From Symbiodinium natans (taxonomy: Eukaryota; Sar; Dinophyceae; Suessiales; Symbiodiniaceae), in contig CAJNDS010002676.1 of assembly GCA_905221605.1 (NCBI GenBank), positions 25,001 to 77,500 of the forward strand: DNA of 52,500 nucleotides, read 5' to 3'. Numbering within the stretch: the first letter of the stretch is position 1; each line of letters begins with the position of its first letter. Positions 27,451-37,551 of the stretch are shown here, piece after piece. The notes under the pieces were generated by a model, which was not told the DNA's origin, did not search any database, and saw only the letters and a program-made list of their open reading frames with translations. A program made the position numbers and the translations under genes.

Positions 27451-28921
27451 ACCCTAAACACCCTAGACCCTAAACCCTAAACCCTTACCAGCCCCAAACC
27501 CACCAGGGGGAGCCGGTCGAGACTATTCGCGGCTTCTGGGATCGATCGACCCAATCTCACCGCTAGCCGAGTCTGCGTCCCAGTTGGGGTGTGGGGTTCA
27601 GGGTTTAGGGTTTAAGGTTTCGGGTTTAGGAATAGGGTTTAGGGTTTAGGGTTTAGGGTTTAGGGTTTAGGGTTTAGGGTTCAGGGTTCAGGGTTTAGAG
27701 CGGACAAGAAGACCTCCGGCAACAACGAATGTGAAAGCATCTATTCAGAAGCTGGACCAACGATGCGTGTCATGACTCATGTCAAGGGTTTCGTGGGGGG
27801 GGGGGAGATATAGTGATTAAACCATAAACCCTAGAGGTTTCGAGTTTTGGGTTGAGGTCGTCGTGTTTAGTGTCTTCCTGCAACCTTGAGAAACCCTACA
27901 ACTTCAGGGGTCAGGGTTTAGGGTTATAATAGTTGAGGGTTCAGGGTGTTGGGGGGGGTTATGATTCCCTGACAGCCTGGCACTGCGAAGTATGACGCCC
28001 CAACCTAACGAAACAGGTATTTTGGGGCGGCAGCTTAGGTTGGGCCTTCGGGTTTAGGGTTTAGGGTGTCGGGTGCCTCCACCTTAGGCAGCTGTCTATT
28101 TTTGAATGTAACACAAACTTCCTAAAATACCCACTCCAACCCTAAACCCTTACCCAAAATTGCCTCCCCATTTTGTTTGAAAGGGTTCCGTTGTACATTC
28201 CATGACGCAGGAGGCCTCTGATTCTTACCTCAAGGGTTTGGGATGTTTAGGGGTTTACGCAGGCAAGAATCCTGTTTAGGGTTCAGGGTTCAGGGTTTAG
28301 GGTTTAGGGTTTAGGGTTTAGGAGTTTAGGGTTTAGGGTTTAGGGTTTAGGGTTTAGGAAAGCAAGGGAAACCCGAAACCCGAGTGTTGAAACTGGGCCT
28401 TGGGTCTCAAGGGGGGTCAAGCTTGGACCCCTAAGGAGGTACCCCTGAAGAGGTTCCGCTTAAGAGACTCCGAAGAACAGGGTTCAGGGTTTAGCATTCA
28501 GGGTTTAGCCCGCAGAGGCCCAATACCCGGGCCAGCTTCAAGAATGCCAGCCGTGCTCGCTTGACGGGATGGGGCTCAGGGTTTCTGGTTTTGGGTTTAG
28601 GGCTTGGTTGGTGGGGTGAGGGACTAGACATCATACCGTGGGCAATCGGCTTGTTGTTTCAGGTTAACTTCAGTTTTTGTTGTTCGAGGAGCTTTGTGAT
28701 GACAGGCTTTTGTGGATTCCAGGGGGTCGGAAAAGCCTGAACCCTACAAACCTCTTCACCCTTCAAACCCTACACCCTGGAAACCCTGAAACCCACTAAG
28801 CCCCTAAACCCTCTAAACCCTTTTAAACTCTCTAAACCCCATAAACCCTTGAAACCCTGTACACCCTGGAAACCCTCAAACCCCATAAACCTTATAAGCC
28901 ATCTAAACCCCATAAACTCTG

Positions 28922-28992
28922 TCCCTAAGGATCCATGTACCTATATACATACTAAGGGGTTCCTGTATAGTAGCTTCAGGGCCCAAGTATAT
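28922..28992 (+). mobile_element. Partial inverted-repeat element (family Q)
   Basis: CCCTAAGGATCCATGTACCT then ATATACATAC, and further on GGGCCCAAGTATATCC. This matches the right end of the element at 24026-24140 in reverse. A third fragment (CCCTAAGGGTCCATGTACC) is at 39799. Confidence 0.6.
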
Positions 28993-29580
28993 CCTAAACC
29001 CTAAACGCTTAAAACCCTTCACCCCAACCCTAAACCCGTAACACTAAACCCAAAACCCTGAACCCGAAACCCTAGCCCTAAACTCCATACACTCCATAAA
29101 CCCTTGAAACCTAAAACCCTAAACCGCAGTGTTGCCTGCGCCCTGGCCAGGCTGGTGCCCACAGATACGCGCCAGACCCGGCTTTGGGATTTAGGGGTTT
29201 TGGGGTTTAGGGTTTAGGGTTTGGGGTTTTCGGGGTTTAGGGTTTAGGGCTTAGGGCTAGGGTTTAGGGTTGTAGGGGTTTAGGGTTTAGGGATAGGATT
29301 TAGGATTTAGGGTTTAGGGATCCCAAAAAGGGTGGTCATATACCCTAGACTACTAGAATCCTTAAGGTATATGAGCCTAAAGCCCTTTTAGGGTTCCTTT
29401 GGTCCACCAGTATAAGGTGTCAAGAAGCCTAAGCCTCAAATCCTAAGCCTCAGAAGTAGGTCATTCATACAGCTACTACTAGTTGCCTAAGACCCCCCCC
29501 CCCCGCCCAAAACCAAAAAGAAGAAAAGCGAACAATCCAAATAAATCCCTTGTAAGGCAGAGCATTTTGTTGTTTTGGGC

Positions 29581-29765
29581 GGCTTCTGCAGCAAATAGTA
29601 GAGTATCATCCTACAACACCTACATGACCACCACTTGCTTCAGAACCACCCAAATGTAATGGAACATTTTAATCAGAAGATCTTTTTGTTAGCTTTTTTT
29701 TGGTTGGGGGGGGGGGGTGGTGCTTCAGCACATAGTAGAGTAGGATCCTACAACACCTCCCTCCA
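29581..29765 (+). repeat. Direct repeat of about 40 bp
   Basis: AAATAGTAGAGTATCATCCT then ACAACACCTAC (29591) recurs as ACATAGTAGAGTAGGATCCT then ACAACACCTCC (29729). A T-run/G-run lies between the copies. Confidence 0.7.
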
Positions 29766-29946
29766 CAGGAACCTAGGGAGTAACAGTGACCTGCCTTCAT
29801 GGAGCCCCTAAACCTCAAACCCCAGACCCCAAACCCTGAACCCTATACCCTAAACCCTAAACCCTAAACCCCAAACCCTAAACCCTAAACCCTAAACCCT
29901 AAACCCTAAACCCTAAACCCCAAAACAAAAATCCTGACGAGCCCAG

Positions 29947-30018
29947 GCCGAGTCGGTTAGCGGCTGCACGACGCCCGACTGCAACGCCCGGAGCCCACCA
30001 GTTGCTTCTGGGATCTCG
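29947..30018 (+). CDS. Candidate 72-nt exon, unknown product
   Basis: Between GACGAGCCCAG (AG|G) and GTTTGGGGTTTAGGG. Exactly 24 codons, phase 0/0: AESVSGCTTPDCNARS then PPVASGIS. C-strand array to the left, G-strand to the right. Confidence 0.45.
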
Positions 30019-30650
30019 GTTTGGGGTTTAGGGTTTAGGGTTTAGGGTTTAGGGTTTAGGGGTACACCCAAACCCGTTTAAGGGCTTTTTTTTTTTTGGG
30101 GGGGGGGGGGGGGGGAGTGGGGGGGGGGGGGGGGGTTAGGGTTTTAGGGTTTAGCTCTTGTAGGGTTCAAGGATGTTTGGGCTTCATAGGCCCTAAGCAG
30201 CTTACTAAGGTACCCCAAGGCCTAAACCCTAAACCCCAACCCTTAAATCCTAAACCTTACCCGAAGTTAGGAGACCGTCGGAAGAGAGCCGAAGTGTGCA
30301 TTTCGACAGGAGCGGATCTCCGCGGTTTTACTGTTCAGGGTTTAAGGTTTAGGGTTTGGGGCTTAAGTTCCGTTCAAAATGGGCCCTTACTTGAGGAACC
30401 CTTGTAATTATACCCTTTACGTGCCCTTTTGAAACCCAAGGGGCCGGCCCAATGAAGGGACCATGTAACTTTCCGGGTTTAGGGTTTAGGGTTTGGAGTT
30501 TAGGGTTTAGGGTTAAGTTTTTGGGTTCCCTTGCTGGGCTACAGCCAATATAAGTCCCGAGCACAAAGCAAACCGTAAGCTAAGCTGAAACCCTGAAACC
30601 CTACAACACTACACAAAGTCGAAGCCTCACCCTAAACCCGACCCTTGGCC
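30019..30650. repeat. G-strand repeats, poly-G, and an element fragment
   Basis: TTTAGGG 30019-30062; T-run then two G-runs of more than 14 (30090-30135); G-strand patches 30340 and 30478-30515. The stretch 30371-30475 has GGGACCATGTAAC at its end and TGGGCCCTTAC near its start, matching family L (34642, 40299) in reverse. Confidence 0.7.
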
Positions 30651-30727
30651 CTAAAACTCTAAATTTCAGGCCTAGCGGCACGGGCCGGCCCCCGCCCCCC
30701 AAAGCACGAAACCTTGAACCTTGGCAC

Positions 30728-30830
30728 TGTCTTCTCTTTCCCGTGTCTTTGTCCTCTCCTTCTCTCTGTCTCTCTTTCTCCTGCCTTCGCCCCCCCTCCC
30801 TCCCCCCCCCCCCCGCGCGCGCGCGCGCGC
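30728..30830 (+). repeat. Long pyrimidine tract joined to an alternating CG run
   Basis: About 85 nt of almost only C and T (CTTCTC... to a run of more than 14 C), then about 16 nt of alternating GC. Such sequences can adopt triplex and Z-DNA forms in vitro; no function is claimed here. Confidence 0.85.
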
Positions 30831-30834
30831 ACCC

Positions 30835-31549
30835 GCATCAGGAGCATCAGTGGGGTTGGTTTGGGGGCCTTAAAAGCATTCTATGCATGCGTTTTGCCTT
30901 CGAAAAACCTTCAGAAAACGCTGTAAACACGTGTTTTTGGGCTTGGGAAGCCTTTTGGGACCCAGGAAAGGGAGCATCATGAGCATCAGCGGCCTCCCCC
31001 AGGCCATCCAAAACCCCCTTAAACACGCCGATTGTATGTGCTTGAACGCTTGCGTGCCCACGAAACCCCCAAAAGCAAGACCCCGAATGCCCTTAAGGGC
31101 ATTCGGGGTCCTGCTGTTCGGGTGTTTTGTAGGCACGAAGCCGTTCGAGCGCGTAAAATGAGCGATTTTAGGGGCGTTTTTACGTGGACCCACAAAACAC
31201 TCGGTATTTACGAGGTTTTCTGCTGTTGGAACACCCCCCCAAACCGAGCATCATGAGCATCAGCTGGGTCTCTGGGCCGTGGGCCCGGACCCCCCCACGA
31301 AGCCCAAGAGAAGCGATGGCTCGATGATGCGCCCGGACCCCGCGCATCAGCAGCATCAGCAGACCCCCCCCCGGACGTGGGTTTCGATGATGCGCACTTT
31401 GGGGGCGGGTCAAGGGCAACAGGGGTGGGGGTCGGAGGCACGCGTGAAAAACCTCATAAAAACACGGTATTTACGGTGATTTCAGCGTTTTTCAGCGTTT
31501 TTTATTGCCTTGGGCCCGCGGGCCAGGGCTGCTGATGCTCATGATGCTC
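30835..31549. repeat. Dispersed 19-bp motif GAGCATCATGAGCATCAGC
   Basis: Exact at 30972-30990 and 31246-31264, inverted and exact at 31531-31549. Variants lie at 30835-30850 (GCATCAGGAGCATCAG) and 31342-31360 (GCGCATCAGCAGCATCAGC). The related word GATGATGCGC occurs at 31323, 31387 and 31636. Confidence 0.85.
31074..31115 (+). repeat. 42-bp palindrome with one mismatch pair
   Basis: 31079-31110 is a perfect 32-bp palindrome whose half is GACCCCGAATGCCCTT. Four more paired bases flank it on each side after one mismatch. No loop, so it can form a cruciform or hairpin. A second hairpin, CGTAAAAACC/GGTTTTTACG with a 3-nt loop, is at 31698-31720. Confidence 0.9.
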
Positions 31550-32208
31550 GCCTGGTTTTGGGCTTCCGGTACCCCCCCAAACCTTGAAAAACGTGGTTTC
31601 GGCCTGGCGCGCGCCCCATGTGAAAAGCTAGGGCCGATGATGCGCGCCTGTGAGGGTTTAATGGGGTGCTGCGGGTGTTTTGTGGCCTCGGTTTTTCGTA
31701 AAAACCCATGGTTTTTACGAGGTTTTCGTGCTTTTCGCACCACCGCGTGTTGCGTCCCCTTGGATGCCGTTTTGGAGGCCTCCCGAAGGGCCCCGCGCGA
31801 ATTTGAAGCAATTTTGGGCGGGGTCGGCGGCTCGGGCGCTCGCCCCTTAAAGCTAGCGCTTTAGTGCGACGCGGGCTCCGCCCTGGACCACGGGCGGCGC
31901 GGGGGCCGGATTAGGAGCCTCCGGCTCAGGCCGCCGACCCAAGAGGCACGAACCTCTCAACGCTCAAAGCCGGAAATTGTTGTTACCCGAAAGCCTAAAC
32001 GCTAAAGGAGGGGGAGGGTTCCCTCCCCCAAAACCATCCAACACACCGCCAGGGTCGGCGGACCCTAAACCCTAAACCCTAAACCCCCAACCCCAAACCC
32101 CAAACCCCAAACCCCAAACCCCAAACCCTCAACCCTCAACCCTCAACCCTCAACCCTAAACCCTAAACCCTAAACCCTACGGCTGTACAAGAAGCAGCCT
32201 CGGCCCAG

Positions 32209-32330
32209 TCTTCGCGGTATCGAACCGTCTCGCGGCGCTTCCGCCGAATGCACGGCAGGGGTCTCAGACGCCTTTTCGGGATCTAGGGGCATAGGGTTTA
32301 GGGTTTCGGGTTTAGGGTTTAGGTTTTAGG
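32209..32330 (+). CDS. Candidate exon, unknown product
   Basis: After GCCTCGGCCCAG, open as SSRYRTVSRRFRRMHG then RGLRRLFGI to TAG at about 32284, just before a G-strand array. Very arginine-rich. Right border unclear; the coordinates include the first repeat units. Confidence 0.25.
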
Positions 32331-32869
32331 GTTTAGTTTTTCTTTTTTAAGTTCGCCCATTTACCTTAGGGTTTAGGGTTTAGGGTGTAGGGTTTAGGGT
32401 GTAGGGTTTAGGGGCCAGGCTGGAGGGTTCAAGCCCGAAAAAGCACGCCTGGAATCTAGGGTTCAGAGTACCCTAAGCCCTAAACCCTAAACCCTAAACC
32501 CTAAACTCCTGCAACCCTGTAATTGCACCCGACACCGTCAACACTATACACATGAATGAGTCCTGCGTGCCGAAACTTTGCTGTGCGTGCAGGGGGGTTT
32601 CCATAAACCTGATCAACCACAATCCCTAGCTCCGCATTTAGAAACCCTACAGGGGAAACCCTACAGGGGCAAGCAAATTGGCTCTACACCCTACGCCGGC
32701 CCTACACCTATCCCCCGGGGCCCCCGCCGCCCCGTGCCCTGGACCCTAGACCTGGGTGAACCCTTAAACCCTCTAATTACTCCGTATACTGTACCCCAAA
32801 CCCGTGACAACCTATACCAAGCACCCAATATTTAGTAGACAAAGCCCGAAAGCCTAAGTTGTGGCGGTC

Positions 32870-32979
32870 TGAGGAGGATCCAAAGAGTAGATCCCCTTAA
32901 GGCTTCCTAAGAATGACCCACTCGTAGTATAGTATAGGGTACTATTTGGGGGTGCTGCTGTTAGATCCTCCCAGAAGTC
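32870..32979 (+). mobile_element. Inverted-repeat element (family P)
   Basis: TCTGAGGAGGATCCAAAG at the left and GTTAGATCCTCCCAGAAG at the right are inverted relative to each other. The interior has AGTATAGTATAGGGTACTAT. Confidence 0.6.
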
Positions 32980-34641
32980 TGGCTGGCAACGACTCTCCAG
33001 TGCTTTTGTCGGCTTGCTTGTAGAGGCTGTTGCTTCTTTTTTCTTGCGCAGGTGGCATCAACCCTCAACTGTAAGACCCTGTTTAGCCATCACCCGCAAA
33101 AACCTATAGCCCCAAAACCCCAAACCCTAAACCAAACCTAAGCCCCCCAAACCTAAACCTAAACGCAGCACCCTAAAGGCCTAACACCCTTAGCCCAAAA
33201 CGCCCAAAACCCGAAGATGTACAGCTGTGGGCATGGCACGCTTCATGGCGCAAGCATTGGAGGGATGTAGCCGTAGCCCTAAACCGAAAAACCCAACACC
33301 TACACTCCACCCTACACTTACATAAACCCCGCACTATTCCAGACCCGAAACGCTTGAGTTTCACCCAAACAGGTACGCCGAAATTATGCTTGTTGCTTCC
33401 CCCATCGTTTAGGCATCAACCCTCAAAGTCTAAACCGGCCGGGTTACGGGTTTAATTAGGGTTTAGGGTTTAGGGTTCAGGGTTCAGGGTTCAGGGTTTA
33501 GGGTTTAGGGTTTAGGGTTTAGGGTTTAGGGTTTAGGGTTTAGGGTTTAGGGTTTAGGGTTTAGGGCCCCTAAACCCCGAAGCCCTTGGGGTCTGAGCGC
33601 TATACGTGGTTTAAGGGAGCCGGCAACCTACAAGCTTGCATCCCGAGCTGTAGGCTCAAGATGAGAGGGTCTTTGGGGCCGAAAGTTTTAGGTTTAGGGT
33701 TTAGGGTTTAGGGTTTAGGGTTTAGGGTTTAGGGTTTAGGGTTTAGGATTTAGGGTTTAGGGCTTAGGGCCCCTAAGCCCTAGACCCTGAACAGCCCCAC
33801 TGAAACCCGAAGACCCTTTGCCCCTAGATTCCGATGTAAAGACCTTGCATACCCAAACCTTAGACGCGAAACGCAAGAATCCTCAGAGCCTTAGGTGTCT
33901 GGTTCCTAAACCCTAAAGCCTAAACCCTACCTTTCTAAAACCCCAAACCTTAAATCCTAAAGCCCAGAAGCCCTAAAGCCCTAATCCCAAACCTGGGACC
34001 AAAACCCCTAAACCCTAAACCCTAAACCCTAAACCCTAAACCCTTTTAAAAAACAAGGCTGGGCCCTCGAGGATGGTTCCGACAGGTGCTGGCCAGGGGG
34101 TGCAGGGTTTGAGAGTCTGATACCCTAAGGTTTATAGGGTTTAGGGTTTAGGGTTTGGGGTTTGGGGTTTAAAGGTTTAGGGTTTAGGGTTTAATTTGGG
34201 GTTTGGGGTATAGGGTTAAGGGTTTAGGGTTTAGGGCTTGGGGTTTAGGGTTTAGGGTTTAAGGTATAATATGAGGTTTGGGGTATAGGGTGCGGTTTCA
34301 ACATCTAGGGTTGTGGCTTGAGGGCTGAGGGGTTGGGGTGGCAAAGTTTGGGGGATTTGTGGTTTCGCAGTTTTAGGGGTTTGGGTTTAGGGTTTAGGGT
34401 TTAGGGTTTAGGGTTTAGGGTTTAGGGTTTAGGGTTTAGGGTTTAGGGTTTAGGGTTTAGGGTTTAGGGTTTAGGGTTGAGTTCGGGTGCTTCGTATACA
34501 CACGATCGGTTACGGGGGGTTTAGACCCTGACACCTAAACCCCACCTCAGGACCCTGGAGACCCCAAACTGCAAGAACCTAAGCCCTAAGAGCGCGACAC
34601 TCCAAGAATTTCAAGAGGTTTAGGGTTTAGGGTTTCTAAGG

Positions 34642-34767
34642 GGGTGGTTATGTGGTCCCTTAATACGGTCCCTTGCCTTCTTTAAAGGCTTCTGAAGATC
34701 GGCCCTTGGTTTGTGTAGGGTATACAAGGGGTGTATAAGGTTAGTAAGGGACCATGCAACTACCCTA
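34642..34767 (+). mobile_element. Inverted-repeat element (family L), copy 1
   Basis: GGTGGTTATGTGGTCCCTTA at the left; TAAGGGACCATGCAACTACC at the right is its inverted partner. The interior GGTCCCTTGCCTTCTTTAAA is shared with 40299-40438. Confidence 0.8.
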
Positions 34768-34907
34768 AGACAAGAGCGCGCAACCTCCTGAGACCTAAAC
34801 CCTAAACGCTAAACCCTAAACCCTAAACGCTAAACCCTAAACCCTAAACCCTAAACCCTAAACCCTAAACCCTAAACCCTAAACCCTAACCCTAAACCTC
34901 AAACCAG

Positions 34908-34968
34908 ATCCTAGGTAGCCTCTTTGGAGATTATGTTTCCTGGCATGCGGCTTCGGAGGTGTTCCATG
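34908..34968 (+). CDS. Candidate exon, unknown product
   Basis: After CTCAAACCAG at the end of a C-strand array, ending at GTCCTTTAAATTAGGG. Open as ILGSLFGDYVSWHAAS then EVFH. Hydrophobic and aromatic pattern unlike repeat-derived translation. Confidence 0.45.
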
Positions 34969-35308
34969 GTCCTTTAAATTAGGGTTTAGGGTTTAGGGTT
35001 TAGGGTTTAGGGTTTAGGGTTTAGGGTTTAGGTTTAGGGTTTAGGGTTTAGGGTTCAGAAAGCAGCCCAAGCCTTCCTAAAGCCTACACCCTAAGCTTAC
35101 CGAATCCCATATGTAGGGTTTAAGCTTTTGGGTTTAGGGTGCAAGGTTGAGGGTTTATAGGGTTTAGGGTTTAGGGTTTAGGGTTTAGGGTTTCTTAACT
35201 TTAGGGTTTAGGGCTTGGGGTCCCTACACCTGAACAGGCCTGCTTCATCGATGGCCTTTTCATCCATCGGCTGATTCCTGCGCCCGAAGCCCTGGAAGAA
35301 TCCTTGGT

Positions 35309-35360
35309 CGTTTTTTGCTGGTTCTGGGCTCCCTTGTAAAGTGACCAACCCAAAAAAGGG
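35309..35360 (+). mobile_element. Truncated family A element fused to telomere repeats
   Basis: TTTTTTGCTGGTTCTGGGCT then CCCTTGTAAAGTGACCAACC and CAAAAAAGGG matches the middle of 23073-23182. It then continues directly as TTTAGGG, so the junction lies at the GGG shared by both. Confidence 0.65.
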
Positions 35361-36234
35361 TTTAGGGTTTAGGGTTTAGGGTTTAGGGTTTAGGGTTTAG
35401 CTACCAAGAATCCTAAAGGCACTGTCTAGGGTTTGGTTATTTCGGCTTTGGGTTTTAGGGCTCAGGGGTTTCCTTGTTCCCCCCGACCCGATAGATGCCA
35501 CGAGAAAGAAGCGAAGAGTTTCGAATTGGCCCCAAGCCGCAAACCTTCAACCCTATCACCGATTCGGGTCCCGGGTTAGGGTTTAGAGTCCAGGGTTTAG
35601 GGTTTTGGGTTTAGGGTTTAGGGTTCCAAACCCCAACACCTAAACCCAAAATCCCAAACCCTCCACACTGAACCCTCGGAATCGCCAAAAGTCCCAGGCC
35701 TTTTACCGAGCACTCTTGAGGAGCTTTGGCGCCAGGGGGTTTAGGGTTTAGGGTTTAGGGTTTATTGTTTAGGGTTTAGGGTTTAGGGTGCTTGGGTACG
35801 CCAGCTTGTGGTTTTGCTTGTTGGTTCTTAGGGTATAGAGTTCTTAGGGTTCAGGGCTTCGAGTTCTTAGTTGGGAATTGGGTTCTTCGTGTTTTCAGTT
35901 GTGTTTTGGGGTTTAGGGTCTAGGTTCTAGGGTTTAGGGTTTAGGGTTTTGAGGTACCGCATAGAATCCTACTTTGTTCAGGATTCCTCTTACAGAAACG
36001 GTTCCATCGCCATCAAAAAGGGCCAGAAAGCTCCGCGAGCCAAATGTGTCGGCGAAGACATGGGTCGCACTTCCCAGGGATCCAGTCGTCTTCTTCCCCT
36101 GAAACCTCCGTTGGGTACTGTAGGGTTTGGGGTTTGGGGTTTAGGGTTTAGGGTCTTTAGGGTTTGGGGTTTGGGGTTTGGGGTTTAGGGTGGAGGTCTA
36201 CGGAGACCTGAACCCCAGACCCCAAAGCCCAAAC

Positions 36235-36339
36235 GGGTAGTTCTCTGAATCAGGGTTTCTTTTAGGGTCCTTATGAGAAGGGTGCTGTACTACTGTATAT
36301 CGGGGCCCCAAAAGGGAACCCAGTTTAGAGAACGACCCA
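36235..36339 (+). mobile_element. Inverted-repeat element (family K)
   Basis: GGGTAGTTCTCTGAATCAGG then GTTTCTTTTAGGG on the left; CCCCAAAAGGGAACCCAG then TTTAGAGAACGACCC on the right is the inverted partner (about 32 bp with mismatches). Confidence 0.8.
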
Positions 36340-36641
36340 TATCCTGGACCCACAAACGTGAAACCGAAAACCCTCAACCCTGAGCCCTAAATTCTAAGGT
36401 TCTAAGATTTCCCGTCTTGGGCCCTTAATTTGGGTCCTTTGTTATAAAGCCCTTATAGACACTGCACAGAATAATTCGGATCCCTATAGACAAGGAGAAA
36501 ATTGCCACTTTTCAGGCCATTTGCCCAAAACCCTAAACCCTCAACTCTGAGCCAAAAATTGCCACAATTTAGGCCATTTGAAGCCCTTGAGGAAGCGCGT
36601 AGGGGGCGCAGCAGCGGCGGGCTGCGGGTGCCCTTGGTGGA

Positions 36642-36917
36642 ATGCCGCGTAGGGGACCTTGCGAGGAGCCGCGAAGCATAGGGTTTAGGCTTGAGGGGTT
36701 TACAACGTCGATAAGTGCCGTGCTTGAAGCCCTAAACCTGTTGAGGGGATACGGCCACAGGATGCCCTGCACACTAAGCTTTATAAACCCTCCAGGACCC
36801 GGAGTCGGCCTTCTTTTCCTTTTTTATAGGGCTGGGATTCTCTGATGACCCTTTTGATTCCTTCGTTACTCCTGGGTCTAGCCCTATAAACCCCAGAAGC
36901 CTGATAAAGCCCTTTAA
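36642..36917 (+). CDS. Small two-exon candidate split by a family B introner
   Basis: ATG at 36642; exon 1 (36642-36803) includes RLEGFTTSISAVLEALN and LLRGYGHRMPCTLSF. Removing 36804-36881 joins it in frame to PYKPQKPDKAL and TAA at 36915, 65 aa in total. The minus strand of exon 1 is also open (36569-36772). Exon 2 overlaps a CCCTATAAACCCC-like patch, so it is less sure. Confidence 0.35.
36804..36881 (+). mobile_element. Introner (family B, copy 2), 78 nt GT-AG
   Basis: Starts GTCGGCCTTCTTTTCC and ends GTTACTCCTGGGTCTAG. Preceded by GGACCCGGA, exactly as copy 1 at 13414. The inverted ends are GGACCCGGAGTCGGCC and CGTTACTCCTGGGTCT. Confidence 0.65.
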
Positions 36918-37551
36918 GGCCCCAGGAGCACTACAAGCCCCAAGCCTTAGAACACCTTGTATAAGCCTTGTACACCCGCTGTGATCCCTGCAAGCCCTAT
37001 GAGCCCTGTCAGCTCTAGAAAAGCCCTGTGAACGTAATCAAATCTGCAGGTAAGCCCTATACAACCTCTACAAACCTATAAGCCACATCAACCCTGCACC
37101 CTAAACCCTAAACCCTAAACCCTAAACCCTAAACCCTAAACCCTAAACCCTAAACCCTAAACCCTAAACCCTATCAGCGCTAAAGGCCTGTAACCCCCCC
37201 CCCCATGTCACTACAGACCCTCATAAAAGCCCTATAAGCCCCACAGAGGCCCCAAACCCTATCAGCATCCCTATGAAACCCTATTAATCCCTATCAAGCG
37301 CTATTTAGCCCTATTAAACACCACAAGCCTTATAGATCCCAATGAACCTATTGATCTCTATTAAACACAAACTATTGTTCCCTTTTGTAGGCCTTGCCCT
37401 AAGCCCTACGCCCCAACCCTAAACCCTAAACCCTAAACCCTAAACCCTAAACCCCTAACCCCACACCCTAAACCCTAAACCCTAAACCGTAAACCCTAAA
37501 CCCTAAACCCAACACCCTAATCAACCCCATAAAACCGATCCGAATCTGGAG
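36918..37551. repeat. Degenerate CCCTATAA-like text and C-strand arrays
   Basis: 36918-37095 and 37215-37400 are rich in CCCTATAAGCCC-like words that look like diverged repeats. Clean CCCTAAA arrays lie at 37100-37172 and 37420-37510. No gene supported. Confidence 0.75.

Larger units (their letters stand above)
27451..29946. repeat. Telomere-like mosaic with unique spacers
   Basis: C-strand 27445-27485; G-strand 27595-27700, 28265-28360, 29195-29320; C-strand 29840-29925; degenerate CCCTAAA-like text at 28740-28920 and 29010-29125. The spacer 27507-27590 (after CCACCAG|G) is open in all three frames, so no call. 28516-28570 (after CCCGCAG) is open as RPNTRASFKNASRARL. An A/C-rich part at 29491-29530 has a 12-C run. 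Confidence 0.8.
30651..32040. other. GC-rich block with its own repeated motif, genes not resolved
   Basis: Only about 1.4 kb, but different in texture: no telomere units, frequent CCCCCC, and the word GAGCATCATGAGCATCAGC dispersed in it. Several frames of 70-119 codons are open on both strands (for example 31505-31864 plus), as expected in very GC-rich DNA. A pyrimidine tract with a CG run is at 30728-30830 and a near-perfect palindrome at 31074-31115. I do not recognise any product. Confidence 0.5.
32041..34907. repeat. Telomere-like mosaic
   Basis: C-strand 32063-32178 with CCCCAAA and CCCTCAA variant blocks; G-strand 32295-32410; C-strand 32470-32505; G-strand 33450-33567 and 33690-33765; C-strand 34005-34045; G-strand 34140-34260 and 34385-34470; C-strand 34797-34895. 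Unique DNA at 32520-33050 has an open plus frame (32578-32835) built on CCCTA-like text and is not called. TTGCTTCTTTTTTCTTGCGCAG at 33028-33049 is a strong acceptor; a 19-nt piece to GTAAGACC could be a microexon. 33085-33420 shows nothing supported. Confidence 0.8.
34969..36641. repeat. Telomere-like mosaic with elements
   Basis: G-strand 34980-35055, 35155-35215, 35360-35400, 35585-35628, 35740-35790, 35925-35950 and 36120-36190. A truncated family A element is at 35309-35360. The spacers 35215-35310, 35400-35580, 35790-35925 and 36350-36560 are unique. The plus frame 35949-36188 is partly repeat-encoded and is not called. Confidence 0.8.

Noticed and set aside
27507-27590. Exon-like spacer between opposite arrays
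   Set aside because: All three plus frames are open, so no frame can be preferred; left uncalled although the borders fit the pattern.
30659-31864. Many overlapping frames in the GC-rich block
   Set aside because: Open on both strands as expected at this GC content; no splice-like borders or recognisable motif to choose among them.
32578-32835. Plus frame of 85 codons
   Set aside because: It starts at CTG, and much of it comes from CCCTACA-like repeat text; no acceptor or donor pattern distinguishes it.
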